A DNA stretch of 13,254 nucleotides, from positions 1 to 13,254 of the forward strand of contig JAJZWN010000034.1 in assembly GCA_021846695.1 (NCBI GenBank), written 5' to 3'. Of the stretch, positions 12,886 to 13,254 are shown piece by piece. Under the pieces are notes generated by a model that saw only the letters and a program-made list of their open reading frames with translations, had not been told where the DNA came from and searched no databases. Both the position numbers and the translations under genes were made by a program. Each line of letters starts with the position of its first letter. Within the stretch, counting starts at the first letter, position 1. This stretch comes from Thermoplasmata archaeon (lineage in GTDB: Archaea; Thermoplasmatota; Thermoplasmata; Thermoplasmatales; Thermoplasmataceae).

Positions 12886-13254
12886 ATGGTAAACTATACT
12901 GATTTTGAAGATTGGATGTATGAACGCTTTTCAAAAAGCACAATAATAGACACTTTAAGGAAAATACGATACCTGGGAAAGCATTTAGATTTGTCTTCGA
13001 GGGAATCAATGCTTGAATTTTTAAGGAAAGAAAGGAGAAATGGGTCACCTAAACAGAAAGTAAATGGATATATAAAATATTTAAATCGCCTGCTCACATT
13101 CGAAGGACTTGATAAAATAGATTATATTCCCGAATTAAGAAATAATTCTTTCAGAAAAAGGGCATTTGCCACTGACCAGATCCAAACATTAATTGTGAAA
13201 AGTAAGGGGAAAACAATAGAAGACAAACGTAACCATGCAATGATACTGCTTGCC
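12886..13254 (+). CDS. Tyrosine recombinase/integrase, N-terminal part (runs off right edge)
   Basis: 123 codons are visible with no stop, beginning MVNYTDFEDWMYERFSKSTI. The N-terminal core-binding (SAM-like) helical domain spans about residues 5-85 (TLRKIRYLGKHLDLSS, then KQKVNGYIKYLNRLLTFEGL). The catalytic domain starts near 95 (FATDQIQTLIVKSKGKTIED, then KRNHAMILLA), where family members continue into the first catalytic Arg. Layout and size fit archaeal XerA-like integrases. AGGTGA lies seven bases before the ATG. It is probably the integrase of a mobile element. The C-terminal recombinase scrap at 7269-7442 on the same strand is from this family, but whether the two were once one gene cannot be decided here. 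Confidence 0.85.
   Translation, partial: MVNYTDFEDWMYERFSKSTIIDTLRKIRYLGKHLDLSSRESMLEFLRKERRNGSPKQKVNGYIKYLNRLLTFEGLDKIDYIPELRNNSFRKRAFATDQIQTLIVKSKGKTIEDKRNHAMILLA

Noticed and set aside
12355..13097. Frames at 12355-12579 (+) and 12894-13097 (-)
   Set aside because: Antisense to the zinc-ribbon regulator and the integrase, respectively. No independent support.

Overview
The window is A+T-rich archaeal DNA. Archaeal features include TATA boxes about 25 bases upstream of start codons (several genes look leaderless), GGTGA-type Shine-Dalgarno sites that overlap upstream stop codons, TTG/GTG starts, and Asn/Tyr/Thr-rich exported proteins. Together with the winged-helix plus zinc-ribbon regulator and the peptide-type ABC importer, this suggests an acidophilic member of the Thermoplasmatales (Ferroplasma/Acidiplasma-like). 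That assignment is inference from style, not a marker-gene result.

Left part (1-6822): a family 5 solute-binding protein of a peptide/nickel ABC importer enters from the left edge on the + strand. Facing it on the - strand is a compact transporter operon read right to left: two permeases (dppB, dppC), two ATPases (dppD, dppF) and a small bacterial-PH-domain membrane protein. The genes overlap or nearly touch, and a TATA box sits just upstream of dppB. The binding protein supplies substrate to the permease pair and the ATPases power uptake. The 0.93 kb between the convergent units shows no convincing gene.

Middle part (about 7270-9632): an accessory region. It starts with a C-terminal scrap of a tyrosine recombinase. 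A four-gene + strand operon follows (54 aa, 78 aa, a 355 aa winged-helix/coiled-coil protein, and a 200 aa serine resolvase), joined by two 4-base ATGA overlaps and one 4-base gap. The operon carries a repeated AAAGTGGAAGCA motif near its front and a hairpin-forming palindrome just after its end. It looks like the maintenance or resolution module of an integrated plasmid or virus.

Right part (about 9640-13254): two copies of a small beta-rich gene, one broken (9659-9868) and one intact (11917-12183), lie in direct orientation. They share a 77 bp patch with one mismatch, although the flanking gene sequence is clearly diverged. Between them is a translationally coupled pair: an exported protein with a long Gly/Ala-rich hydrophobic segment and a four-helix membrane protein. 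This is a candidate archaeal toxin/immunity or surface-protein pair. Further right are a winged-helix/zinc-ribbon regulator (- strand) and, divergently, a 43 aa ribbon-helix-helix-like protein coupled to a tyrosine recombinase that runs off the right edge. The stretch from the recombinase scrap to this recombinase may be one layered integrated element. No tRNA, rRNA or CRISPR array was found.
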